A program made the translations under genes and the position numbers. A DNA stretch of 39,697 nt from Chloroflexota bacterium (GTDB taxonomy: Bacteria; Chloroflexota; Limnocylindria; Limnocylindrales; CSP1-4), in the NCBI GenBank assembly GCA_021813655.1, contig JAKAJU010000084.1:1-39697 (forward strand). Reading direction: 5' to 3'. How positions within the stretch are numbered: the first letter of the stretch is position 1; each line of letters opens with the position of its first letter. Below are positions 24,223 through 32,816 of the stretch, piece after piece. Under the pieces are notes generated by a model. It searched no databases, had not been told where the DNA came from, and saw only the letters and a program-made list of their open reading frames with translations.

Positions 24223-25274
24223 GCGACGTGCGCGAGCCGCGGCACGGCGGTCCCGGCGACGGCCGGAGCGGATCGCGGGAACGGCGCGACGCCCACCGAT
24301 CCGGCGGAGCGCGCCCCCAGCCGACGTCAGGCCATGCGCAGGGGTTCGACGGCGTCCTCCTGGTGCGCAAGCCCGTGGGGCCCACCTCGCACGATGTCGT
24401 CGCGATCGTCCGCCGTCTCGCGGGGACGCGGCGGGTCGGGCACGGCGGCACGCTCGACCCGTTCGCGAGCGGGATCCTCCCGGTCTTCCTGGGCCGGGCG
24501 ACGCGGGTCGTCGAGTACCACATGGCCGACCGCAAGCGGTATCGCGCGACGATCTGCTTCGGAGCGTCGTCCACGACCGACGACCTCGAGGGCGAGCTCA
24601 CGCCGGCGACGGGCCCGGCACCTGACCGTGCTGCCGTGGAGGCCGCGCTGGCCGGATTCCGGGGGACGATCGTCCAGGTCCCTCCCGCCTACAGCGCGGT
24701 GAAGATCGCCGGGCGTCGGGCGTACGCGCTCGCGCGGGCGGGCAAGAGGCCGGAGATCGCTCCGCGCACGGTGACGATCGACCATCTGGACCTCGTCGAG
24801 TGGGACGCCACGGACCCGGAGCGCCCGGTCGCGATCGTGGACGTCGGATGCTCCGCCGGGACGTACGTTCGCGCGATCGCGCGCGATCTCGGCGCTGCGC
24901 TCGGCTCCGGAGCGTACCTCGGTGCCCTCCAGCGGACTGCGAGCGGGCCGTTCTCCGACGACGACGCCGTGGACCTCGACGATCTCCGTGACGATCCGCG
25001 GGAGCGGATCGCCCGACGCCTGCTGCCCGTCGACGCCGGCCTCGACGCGATGCCGATCGTGGTGCTCGATGCGGACGGTGTCCGGGCCATCGAGCGGGGT
25101 CAGCGGATCCGCGATCCTCAGCCGGCAGCCGAAGGACCGGCCGATGTCCAGACGCCGGCCGTCCGACTCCGCGCCCCCGGTGGCGAGCTCGTCGCGGTCG
25201 GTCGGCGCGAGGGCGGGTGGATCTCGCCTGTGAAGGTCCTCCGGCCGGCCGCCGGCGCCGGCGCCGGCGACTGA
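24219..25274 (+). CDS. truB: tRNA pseudouridine55 synthase TruB
   Basis: GVLLVRKPVGPTSHDVVAIVRRL; VGHGGTLDPFASGILPVFLGRATR; VPPAYSAVKIAGRRAYALAR. Confidence 0.96.
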   Translation: MSDVREPRHGGPGDGRSGSRERRDAHRSGGARPQPTSGHAQGFDGVLLVRKPVGPTSHDVVAIVRRLAGTRRVGHGGTLDPFASGILPVFLGRATRVVEYHMADRKRYRATICFGASSTTDDLEGELTPATGPAPDRAAVEAALAGFRGTIVQVPPAYSAVKIAGRRAYALARAGKRPEIAPRTVTIDHLDLVEWDATDPERPVAIVDVGCSAGTYVRAIARDLGAALGSGAYLGALQRTASGPFSDDDAVDLDDLRDDPRERIARRLLPVDAGLDAMPIVVLDADGVRAIERGQRIRDPQPAAEGPADVQTPAVRLRAPGGELVAVGRREGGWISPVKVLRPAAGAGAGD

Positions 25275-25275
25275 G

Positions 25276-26124
25276 ATGCGCGCCACTCCGCTCCTCGTGC
25301 GGGGGCTCGACGCCCTGGGGCCTTCGGCGGGCCGTCTGCTCGTCGTGGTCGGGGCATTCGACGGCCTCCACCGCGGGCACGCCTATCTCCTGCGGTGCCT
25401 CCGCGACGCCGCTGCCCGAGTCGACGCGCGCCCGGCCGTCCTGACGTTCGACCACCACCCGGACGAGATCGTCCGCGGCGCGGCACCGCCGGTCCTGTGC
25501 GATCCGGACGAGCGCCTCGTCCGACTCGCCGAGGCGGGCGTCGAGGTGACGATCGTCGAGCACTTCGATGCCCAGCTGCGCGCGACCCCGTACACCACGT
25601 TCGTCGAGCACATCCGCGCGCGCGCCGGCCTCGCCGGCTTCCTCATGACGCCGGACGCGGCCTTCGGCAGGGACCGCGAGGGGACCCCGGAGACGCTCAG
25701 CCGGCTCGGCCGCCGCGACGGCTTCGACGTCCTGGTGGTCCCGCCGTTCAAGGTCGACGGCCGGCAGGTCCGGTCGAACGCGATCCGCGGCCTCATCGCG
25801 GAGGGCGATCTCAGGGGAGCTGCGCGCCTGCTCGGGCGCCACGTCGCGGTCGTCGGCGCGCCGGGCGCGCGGACGGGCGACGCCATCCCGGTGACGTTCC
25901 CGATGCCCGTCGCGCTGCCGCCGGCTGGTCGCTACCGCGTTCGGATCGGTCGGGCGTGGGACCCGGAGAGCGGCGCCGTCCGGGCGACCGTCGGGCGTAC
26001 CGCGATCGTCGGGGCGGGTGAGGACGGCGTCGCTCTGCGATCGCGATCCGATCTCGCGCCGGGCCCGCGCATCCGGGTCGCGTTCCTGCCACCCGCGCGC
26101 CGTGCCCCCGACCCGCGCGCCTGA
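25276..26124 (+). CDS. ribF: RibF-like FAD synthetase (FMN adenylyltransferase domain; divergent C-terminus)
   Basis: [28 protein letters not shown]; position truB-ribF-rpsO. Flavokinase G-x-PTAN signature not seen. Confidence 0.85.
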   Translation: MRATPLLVRGLDALGPSAGRLLVVVGAFDGLHRGHAYLLRCLRDAAARVDARPAVLTFDHHPDEIVRGAAPPVLCDPDERLVRLAEAGVEVTIVEHFDAQLRATPYTTFVEHIRARAGLAGFLMTPDAAFGRDREGTPETLSRLGRRDGFDVLVVPPFKVDGRQVRSNAIRGLIAEGDLRGAARLLGRHVAVVGAPGARTGDAIPVTFPMPVALPPAGRYRVRIGRAWDPESGAVRATVGRTAIVGAGEDGVALRSRSDLAPGPRIRVAFLPPARRAPDPRA

Positions 26125-26128
26125 GGGT

Positions 26129-26157
26129 TTGCGGCCTTCTGCCACTGCTGGTAGCAT
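26129..26157 (+). promoter_or_regulatory. Sigma70-type promoter for rpsO-pnp (TTGCGG-17-TAGCAT)
   Basis: TTGCGG 26129-26134, 17-nt spacer, TAGCAT 26152-26157. Confidence 0.5.
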
Positions 26158-26207
26158 TCCCCGGTCAGAGAAAGACGTCCGTAGATTCGTTCGTGTCGGA
26201 GGACCGA

Positions 26208-26477
26208 GTGCCGCTCAGCCGGGAGGAGAGGGATCGCCTCGTCGTGGAGTACGCGACGCATGAGGGCGATACCGGATCGCCGGAGGTCCAGATCGCGCTT
26301 CTCACCGAGCGCGTCAAGGAGCTCACGGAGCACCTGAAGCAGTTCCCGCGGGACAACCATTCCCGGCGCGGCCTTCTCAAGCTCGTGGGGCAGCGCCGCC
26401 GCCTTCTCGCGTACCTCGTGCGCAAGGACCCGGCCCGCTACCGCGCCGTCATCGGACGGCTCGGACTCCGCCGCTAG
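26208..26477 (+). CDS. rpsO: 30S ribosomal protein S15
   Basis: [73 protein letters not shown] 26208 preceded by GGAGG; GTG 26193 is the alternative. Confidence 0.95.
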   Translation: MPLSREERDRLVVEYATHEGDTGSPEVQIALLTERVKELTEHLKQFPRDNHSRRGLLKLVGQRRRLLAYLVRKDPARYRAVIGRLGLRR

Positions 26478-26549
26478 CACCGCCACCGGCCGCCGAGGCT
26501 GAGAGCCCCGGCCACCGCGGTCGCCCGCGCGCTCCCCGCGCAGATCCGG

Positions 26550-26574
26550 TCCTCCTCCGGCACGGCCAGGAGGA
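26550..26574 (+). promoter_or_regulatory. Inverted repeat that would sequester the pnp Shine-Dalgarno
   Basis: TCCTCCT (26550-26556) pairs with AGGAGGA (26568-26574), which contains the pnp SD. Confidence 0.5.
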
Positions 26575-26579
26575 GCCTC

Positions 26580-29165
26580 GTGCCCGTTCATTCCGTCTCC
26601 GCCGAGTTCGGTGGTCGTGCGCTGACCATCGAGACCGGTAAGCTCGCGCGCCTCGCCGGCGGCGCCGTCACCGTGCGCTTCGGCGACACGGTCGTGCTCG
26701 GGACCGCCAACCGGTCCGAGCCGCGCCCCGGCCTCGACTTCTTCCCGCTCACCGTCGACTTCGAGGAGCGGATGTACGCGGCCGGGAAGATCCCCGGCGG
26801 CTTCATCAAGCGCGAGTCCCGACCGTCGGAGGGCGCGATCCTCGCCGCACGCCTCACCGACCGCCCGATCCGCCCGCTCTTCCCCGAGGGGTACAAGGAC
26901 GACATCCAGATCGTCATCACCGTGATGTCGACGGACCAGGAGAACGACCCCGACGTCCTCGGCACCGTCGCCGCCAGCGCGGCCCTCACGATCAGCGAGA
27001 TCCCGTTCCAGGGCCCCATCGGCGCGGTTCGGGTGGGCCGGATCGGCGGCGAGTTCGTCGTCAACCCCACCGTCGAGCAGCTCGCCGAGTCGGAGCTCGA
27101 CCTCATCGTCAGCGGCACCCGCGACGCGATCATGATGGTCGAGGCCGGCGCGAAGCTCGTCTCCGAGGACACGATGGCCGAGGCCATCCTCTTCGGACAC
27201 CGCGCGCTCCAGCCGCTCATCGACCTGCAGGACCAGCTGCGCGAGCTCGTCGGCAAGCCCAAGAAGCTCCCGTTCCTCGAGCCGGGCACCGAGTCCGTCC
27301 TGCGCTTCGTGGACCTCGTCGAGGCCGGCCGCGACCTCGTGGTGGTCGACGTGGAGACGACGGGCCGCGACCCGAAGATGGCCGATCTCGTCGAGATCGC
27401 CGCCGTCCGGATCCGCAAGGGCAAGGTGGTCGACCGCTGGTCCACGCTCGTGGACCCGGGCCGGCCCGTGGTCGGTGCGCAGATGCACGGCCTCACGGAC
27501 AAGGACCTCAAGGGCGCTCCCGCCCCGAAGGCTGCCGCGGACACGTTCCTCGACTTCGCGGGCGACGCCGTCGTCGTGGGCCACAACGTCGGCTTCGACC
27601 TCGGCTTCATCGAGGAGGCGCTCGGCGGCTACCGGTTCCCGTACGACCGCTACCTCGACACGCTCGTGCTGACGCGCGAGGCGTACCCCGACCTCGAGTC
27701 CTACAAGCTCGGCGACCTGTCGCGCTTCTTCGGCATCGAGCTCCAGAACGCCCACCGCGCGCTCCCGGACGCCGAGGCGACCGCCGCGCTCGTCCTCCGT
27801 CTCGCGTCCGACCTCGGCCCGCGCCTCGCGCAGCTGAAGGAGGGGATCGCGGCCTCGATCCGCGCCAATCGCGACGCGAACGGGGACCCGAAGGCTCTGC
27901 TCGAGGCGGCCCGCCGCCAGGCGCGCGTCGGGAAGGCGCTCTTCGGGCTCGTCCACAAGAAGACGGCCCGGAAGCTCACGCTCGACGAGGGCGTCCGCAT
28001 GGACGGCCGTGCGATCGACGAGATCCGGCCGATCAGCGTCGAAGTCGGCCTCCTTCCGCGAGCGCACGGCTCCGGCCTCTTCACCCGCGGCGAGACGCAG
28101 GCGCTGACGGTCTGCACGCTGGGTCCGTCCTCGGACGTCCAGCGGATCGACACGATCAGCCCGGAGACCGAGAAGCGGTACCTCCACCACTACAACATGC
28201 CGCCCTACAGCACCGGCGAGAACAAGCCGATGCGCGGCCCGGGCCGGCGCGAGATCGGGCACGGCAACCTCGCCGAGCGCGCCCTCGTGCCCGTCCTCCC
28301 GGACCACGAGGAGTTCCCGTACGTCGTCCGCCTCGTGAGCGAGTGCGTCACGTCGAACGGCTCCACGTCCATGGCGTCGACCTGCGGCTCCACGCTCGCG
28401 CTCATGGACGCGGGCGTCCCGATCAAGGCGCCGGTCGCCGGCGCGGCGATGGGCCTCATGAGCGAGCCGGACGGCCGCTTCGCGGTCCTGACCGACATCC
28501 TCGGCAAGGAGGATGCCTTCGGCGACATGGACTTCAAGGTCACCGGGACCTCGGACGGCATCACCGCCCTCCAGATGGACATCAAGGTCAAGGGCATCAA
28601 CGAGGAGATCATCCGGAGCGGCCTCGCGAAGGCGCGCGCCGCCCGGCTCTTCATCCTCGACAAGATGCTCGAGGTCCTGCCCGAGACCCGCGAGACGATG
28701 TCCGACTTCGCCCCGCGGATCATCACCATCAAGATCAACCCCGAGAAGATCCGGGACATCATCGGCAAGGGCGGCTCGATGATCCGGAAGATCCAGGAGG
28801 AGACGGGGACCGAGATCAACGTCGAGGACGACGGCACCGTGGAGATCGCGGCCGTCTCCGGCGAGAACTCGCGCAAGGCAATCCAGTGGATCGAGAGCCT
28901 CACGCGCGAGGTCGAGGTCGGCGCCCTCTACCTGGGCAAGGTCACGCGGATCATGAACTTCGGCGCGTTCGTCGAGATCCTCCCGGGCAAGGAGGGTCTC
29001 GTCCGGATCGGCGAGCTCGCCGACTACCACGTCCCGACCGTGGAGGACGTCGTCTCCGTCGGGGACGAGGTGATGGTCGTCGTCACCGAGATCGACCGGC
29101 AGGGGCGCGTCAACCTCTCGCGGAAGGCCGCCATGCAGCGGCATCTCGCGAAGGACGGCCGCTGA
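26580..29165 (+). CDS. pnp: Polyribonucleotide nucleotidyltransferase with an internal DnaQ-like DEDDh exonuclease domain (861 aa)
   Basis: RNase PH core 1 (FPLTVDFEERMYAAGKIPGGFIKRESRPSEGAILAARLTDRPIRPLF), then DEDDh domain (VVVDVETTG...VVGHNVGFD...HRALPDAEAT), then core 2 (LPRAHGSGLFTRGETQAL...GSTSMASTCGS...DILGKEDAFGDMDFKVTG), KH (DIIGKGGSMIRKIQEETG), S1 (GKVTRIMNFGAFVEILPGKEGLVRIGEL). Confidence 0.97.
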   Translation: MPVHSVSAEFGGRALTIETGKLARLAGGAVTVRFGDTVVLGTANRSEPRPGLDFFPLTVDFEERMYAAGKIPGGFIKRESRPSEGAILAARLTDRPIRPLFPEGYKDDIQIVITVMSTDQENDPDVLGTVAASAALTISEIPFQGPIGAVRVGRIGGEFVVNPTVEQLAESELDLIVSGTRDAIMMVEAGAKLVSEDTMAEAILFGHRALQPLIDLQDQLRELVGKPKKLPFLEPGTESVLRFVDLVEAGRDLVVVDVETTGRDPKMADLVEIAAVRIRKGKVVDRWSTLVDPGRPVVGAQMHGLTDKDLKGAPAPKAAADTFLDFAGDAVVVGHNVGFDLGFIEEALGGYRFPYDRYLDTLVLTREAYPDLESYKLGDLSRFFGIELQNAHRALPDAEATAALVLRLASDLGPRLAQLKEGIAASIRANRDANGDPKALLEAARRQARVGKALFGLVHKKTARKLTLDEGVRMDGRAIDEIRPISVEVGLLPRAHGSGLFTRGETQALTVCTLGPSSDVQRIDTISPETEKRYLHHYNMPPYSTGENKPMRGPGRREIGHGNLAERALVPVLPDHEEFPYVVRLVSECVTSNGSTSMASTCGSTLALMDAGVPIKAPVAGAAMGLMSEPDGRFAVLTDILGKEDAFGDMDFKVTGTSDGITALQMDIKVKGINEEIIRSGLAKARAARLFILDKMLEVLPETRETMSDFAPRIITIKINPEKIRDIIGKGGSMIRKIQEETGTEINVEDDGTVEIAAVSGENSRKAIQWIESLTREVEVGALYLGKVTRIMNFGAFVEILPGKEGLVRIGELADYHVPTVEDVVSVGDEVMVVVTEIDRQGRVNLSRKAAMQRHLAKDGR

Positions 29166-29212
29166 GCACGCCGGGCGCCCGTCCGGGGCGCCCCGAGGAT
29201 GCCTGACGAAGG

Positions 29213-29242
29213 AGCGCGCCGCCGGGAAGCCGGCGGCGCGCT
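29213..29242 (+). terminator. Perfect 13-bp hairpin between pnp and asd, touching the asd promoter element
   Basis: AGCGCGCCGCCGG-GAAG-CCGGCGGCGCGCT; no T-run; followed at once by the TGGTATACT extended -10. Confidence 0.5.
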
Positions 29243-29250
29243 GGTATACT
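29242..29250 (+). promoter_or_regulatory. Extended -10 promoter for asd (TGGTATACT)
   Basis: TATACT at 29245-29250 with extended TG, about 50 nt upstream of the asd ATG. Confidence 0.5.
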
Positions 29251-29299
29251 CGGCCGGGCCGGCGTGCTCCCGAGCCCCCGATCGCGGAGGCAGATCCCT

Positions 29300-30376
29300 A
29301 TGTCCCGAACACGCTTCACCGTCGCCGTCGTCGGAGCCACCGGTCTCGTCGGCCGCACCATGATCGCCGTCCTCCGGGAGCGCGAGTTCCCGATCGGCGA
29401 GCTGCGGCTCCTCGCGTCCGGACGCTCCGCCGGGAGCGCGGTGGAGGTGGGCGGAGAGCGGATCGTCGTCCGCGAGGCGACGCCCGAGGCCTTCGACGGC
29501 GTCGACATCGCCCTCTTCAGTGCAGGGACCGACGTCTCCCGCGATCTCGCCCCGCGCGCCGTGGAGCACGGCTCCACCGTCATCGACAACTCGAACGCCT
29601 GGCGCATGGAGCAGGGCGTGCCGCTCGTCGTCAGCCAGGTGAACGCCGACGACCTCGCGTGGCACGAGGGGATCATCGCGAACCCCAACTGCTCCACGAT
29701 GCAGCTCGTTCCCGTGCTCATGGCGCTGCGTGACGAGGCGGGGCTCGACCGCGTCGTGGTCGACACGTACCAGGCCGTGTCCGGGACGGGTGCCGAGGCC
29801 GTGGCCGAGCTCGAGGCGCAGATCCTCGCCCACGCCCACGGCGCTCCCAAGATCGCCTCGGTGTACCCGCATCCGATCGCGTTCAACGCGCTCCCCGAGA
29901 TCGATGTCTTCCTCGACAACGGCTACAGCCGCGAGGAGTGGAAGGTCGTGACGGAGAGCCGGAAGATCCTCCACCTGCCGGAGCTGCGCGTCTCGTGCAC
30001 GGCCGTCCGCGTCCCGGTCGTCGCGAGCCACTCGGAGGCGGTCCACGTGGAGACGACGCGGCCGATCACGGTCGAGCGCGCGCGCGAGGTCTTCGCGGCC
30101 GTCCCGGGCGTGGTCGTCCAGGACGAGCCGGCGAAGCACGTCTACCCCCTTGCGACGGCAGCCGCCGGGCGCGACGAGGTCTTCGTCGGCCGGATCCGTC
30201 GCGATCCGTCCGTGGAGCGCGGGCTGGCCTTCTGGGTCGTGAGCGACAACATCCGCAAGGGCGCTGCGACGAACGCCGTCGAGCTCGCCGAGATCCTCGT
30301 GGACCGCGGCTGGATCGCACCGGCCTCGCGGCGTGGCGCGGTCGGCGCGAGCGCCGGCGGCCGGAGCGGTGCGTGA
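29300..30376 (+). CDS. asd: Aspartate-semialdehyde dehydrogenase
   Basis: VAVVGATGLVGRTMIAVLREREFP; IIANPNCSTMQLVPVL; VVDTYQAVSGTGAEA; NIRKGAATNAVELAEILV. Confidence 0.96.
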   Translation: MSRTRFTVAVVGATGLVGRTMIAVLREREFPIGELRLLASGRSAGSAVEVGGERIVVREATPEAFDGVDIALFSAGTDVSRDLAPRAVEHGSTVIDNSNAWRMEQGVPLVVSQVNADDLAWHEGIIANPNCSTMQLVPVLMALRDEAGLDRVVVDTYQAVSGTGAEAVAELEAQILAHAHGAPKIASVYPHPIAFNALPEIDVFLDNGYSREEWKVVTESRKILHLPELRVSCTAVRVPVVASHSEAVHVETTRPITVERAREVFAAVPGVVVQDEPAKHVYPLATAAAGRDEVFVGRIRRDPSVERGLAFWVVSDNIRKGAATNAVELAEILVDRGWIAPASRRGAVGASAGGRSGA

Positions 30377-31125
30377 CGCCTGGAGAACGTCGGGAGGCGT
30401 TGGACGCCGTCGCAGCGGAGGTCCGGGCCTGCACGCGCTGCCGGCTTCACGTCGGGCGCACTCGGGCGGTGCCCGGGGAGGGGAGTCCGGACACGGAGGT
30501 CGTCTTCGTCGGTGAGGGACCCGGATTCAACGAGGACCGCCAGGGCCGCCCGTTCGTCGGTGCCGCCGGCGCGTTCCTCACGGAGCTGCTCGGCACGGTC
30601 GGGTGGCGGCGGGAGGACGTCTTCATCACGAACGTCGTGAAGTGCCGCCCGCCGGAGAACCGCGATCCGGAGGCCGACGAGATCGCCGCCTGCGCACCCC
30701 ACCTCGCGCGGCAGCTCGCGGTCATGGACCCGGCCCTCGTCGTGACGCTCGGGCGTCACTCGCTCGGGACGTTCCTGCCGGGGGCACGCATCGGCCAGGT
30801 GCATGGCGCCGCCCGTCCTCCCGCCGCCGCGCCGTGGGCGGACGGCTCACTCGTCTTCGCGATGTACCACCCGGCAGCTGCGCTCCACCAGGGCTCGCTC
30901 CGCGCGACCCTCCTTGCCGACATGCAGGGCGTCCCGCGGGCGCTCCTCGATGCGCGTGCCCGGCGCGCCCGCGCGAGCGAGCAGCCCGCCGCACCCGCGA
31001 TGGGCGTCGTCGGCGCCGCCTCCGATCCGGACGGCGGACCCGCGACCGCCGATGCGTCGACCGGCGACACTCCCGGCGCACCCGCGGCCGCCGAACCGGC
31101 CGCCGACCAGCTGACCCTCTTCTGA
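30373..31125 (+). CDS. udg: Type-4-like uracil-DNA glycosylase with C-terminal clamp-binding-like motif
   Basis: CTRCRLHVGRTRAVPGEGSPDTEVVFVGEGPGFNEDRQGRPFVGAAGAFL; ITNVVKCRPPENRDPEADEI; C-terminus ADQLTLF*. Confidence 0.93.
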   Translation: MTPGERREALDAVAAEVRACTRCRLHVGRTRAVPGEGSPDTEVVFVGEGPGFNEDRQGRPFVGAAGAFLTELLGTVGWRREDVFITNVVKCRPPENRDPEADEIAACAPHLARQLAVMDPALVVTLGRHSLGTFLPGARIGQVHGAARPPAAAPWADGSLVFAMYHPAAALHQGSLRATLLADMQGVPRALLDARARRARASEQPAAPAMGVVGAASDPDGGPATADASTGDTPGAPAAAEPAADQLTLF

Positions 31126-32816
31126 TGACACGCAGGGAGCCCACCCCGATGGTCGCAGACACCCCGCTCCGGATCATCCCGCTCGGCGGGATGGGCGAGA
31201 TCGGGAAGAACATGTACGTCTACGAGTTCGGCGACGACATCATCGTCGTGGACTGCGGCCTTATGTTCCCCGACGAGGAGATGTTCGGGATCGACCTCGT
31301 GATCCCGGACGTCACGTACCTCCGCGAGCGTCGCGAGCAGGTCCGCGCCTTCTTCATCACCCACGCGCACGAAGACCACGTCGGCGGCCTGCCGTACGTC
31401 CTCCCGTCGTTCCCCGGCGTCCCGATCTACGCGTCGACCCTCGCCCGCGGGCTCCTGGGGAACAAGATCAAGGAGCACAAGCTCCACAACAACCCGATGC
31501 TCTCGCTCGAGCCCGGCGGCGCGACCGTGGAGGCCGGTGCGTTCCGGGTGGAGGCCTTCAGGATCGGTCACTCGATCCCCGACGCGATGGGCCTCGCGAT
31601 CCGCACGCCCGTCGGGACGGTGATCCACACCGGCGATTTCAAGTTCGACCACACTCCGGTGGATGGGAAGCCGTCCGACTTCCAGGCGCTCGCGCGGTAC
31701 GGCGAGGAGGGCGTGATCGCGCTCCTGTCGGATTCCACCCGCGCGGAGAACCCCGGCTACACGCCCTCGGAGCGGACCGTCGGCGAGGCCTTCCGCGAGA
31801 TCATGGAGGGGCTCGACGGCCGCGTCATCGTGGCCACCTTCGCGAGCAACATCGCCCGCATCCAGCAGGTGATCGACGCCGCGGGCTCGTTCGACAGGAA
31901 GGTGTCGGTCGTCGGGCGGTCGATGGAGCAGAACTTCCGCATCGCGAGCGACCTCGGGTACCTCACGTACCCGGCGTCGCGGATCGTGCCGAAGGACCGC
32001 ATCGGCGAGACCGCGCCCGAGAGGCTCGTCATCGCGACGACGGGCGCGCAGGGGGAGCCGATGGCCGGCCTCGCCCGGATGGCGAACCACGACCATCGCT
32101 TCGTCGAGATCCAGCCCGGCGACACCGTCATCGTGAGCGCGAGCCCGATCCCCGGGAACGAGGAGTACGTCGCGCGGACGATCGACAACCTCTTCAAGGC
32201 CGGCGCCAACGTCTACTACCACACGATCAAGCACGCTCACGTCTCGGGGCACGCGAGCCAGGAGGAGCTCAAGCTCATGCTGGCCCTGACCCGGCCGCGC
32301 TACTTCCTCCCGATGCACGGCGAGTTCCGGATGCAGGTCCAGCACGGTCGGCTCGCGATGGAGACCGGCGTGCTCCCGGAGAACGTCTTCATCATCGAGA
32401 ACGGCCAGCCGATCGAGGTCGCGCCGGATGGGACCGCCCGACGCGGGACGCCCGTTCCGGCCGGCTACGTCTTCGTCGACGGGCTGTCGGTGGGCGACGT
32501 GGGCGAGATCGTCCTCCGCGACCGGCGGGCGCTGGCCAACGACGGGATGTTCATGGTCGTCGTCACCGTGGACAAGCAGACCGGGACGGTCGTGGGCCGG
32601 CCGGAGATCGTCACCCGCGGGTTCACGCCGCTCAACGAGAAGGACCCGATCATGGAGGGCGCCGTGAGCCGGATCGTCGCGGCGATCGAGACGCCCGGCG
32701 ACCACATCAGCGAGGTCGCGCTCCTGAAGACCCAGATCAAGGACGGCGTCTCGCGCTACCTGTACGAGCAGACGAAGCGACGGCCGATGGTCTTCCCGGT
32801 CGTCGTGGAGGTCTGA
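31125..32816 (+). CDS. rnj: Ribonuclease J (beta-lactamase/beta-CASP)
   Basis: IIPLGGMGEIGKNMYVYEFGDDIIVVDCGLMFPDEEMFGIDLVIPD; THAHEDHVGG; HTGDFKFDHTPVDG; HVSGHASQEELKLML. Alternative ATG at 31149. Confidence 0.95.
   Translation: MTRREPTPMVADTPLRIIPLGGMGEIGKNMYVYEFGDDIIVVDCGLMFPDEEMFGIDLVIPDVTYLRERREQVRAFFITHAHEDHVGGLPYVLPSFPGVPIYASTLARGLLGNKIKEHKLHNNPMLSLEPGGATVEAGAFRVEAFRIGHSIPDAMGLAIRTPVGTVIHTGDFKFDHTPVDGKPSDFQALARYGEEGVIALLSDSTRAENPGYTPSERTVGEAFREIMEGLDGRVIVATFASNIARIQQVIDAAGSFDRKVSVVGRSMEQNFRIASDLGYLTYPASRIVPKDRIGETAPERLVIATTGAQGEPMAGLARMANHDHRFVEIQPGDTVIVSASPIPGNEEYVARTIDNLFKAGANVYYHTIKHAHVSGHASQEELKLMLALTRPRYFLPMHGEFRMQVQHGRLAMETGVLPENVFIIENGQPIEVAPDGTARRGTPVPAGYVFVDGLSVGDVGEIVLRDRRALANDGMFMVVVTVDKQTGTVVGRPEIVTRGFTPLNEKDPIMEGAVSRIVAAIETPGDHISEVALLKTQIKDGVSRYLYEQTKRRPMVFPVVVEV

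Noticed and set aside
25932-29144. 1070-aa minus-strand ORF opposite ribF-rpsO-pnp
   Set aside because: Antisense artefact of GC-rich codon usage; repetitive D/E/R/V composition, no recognisable family, opposite an intact pnp.
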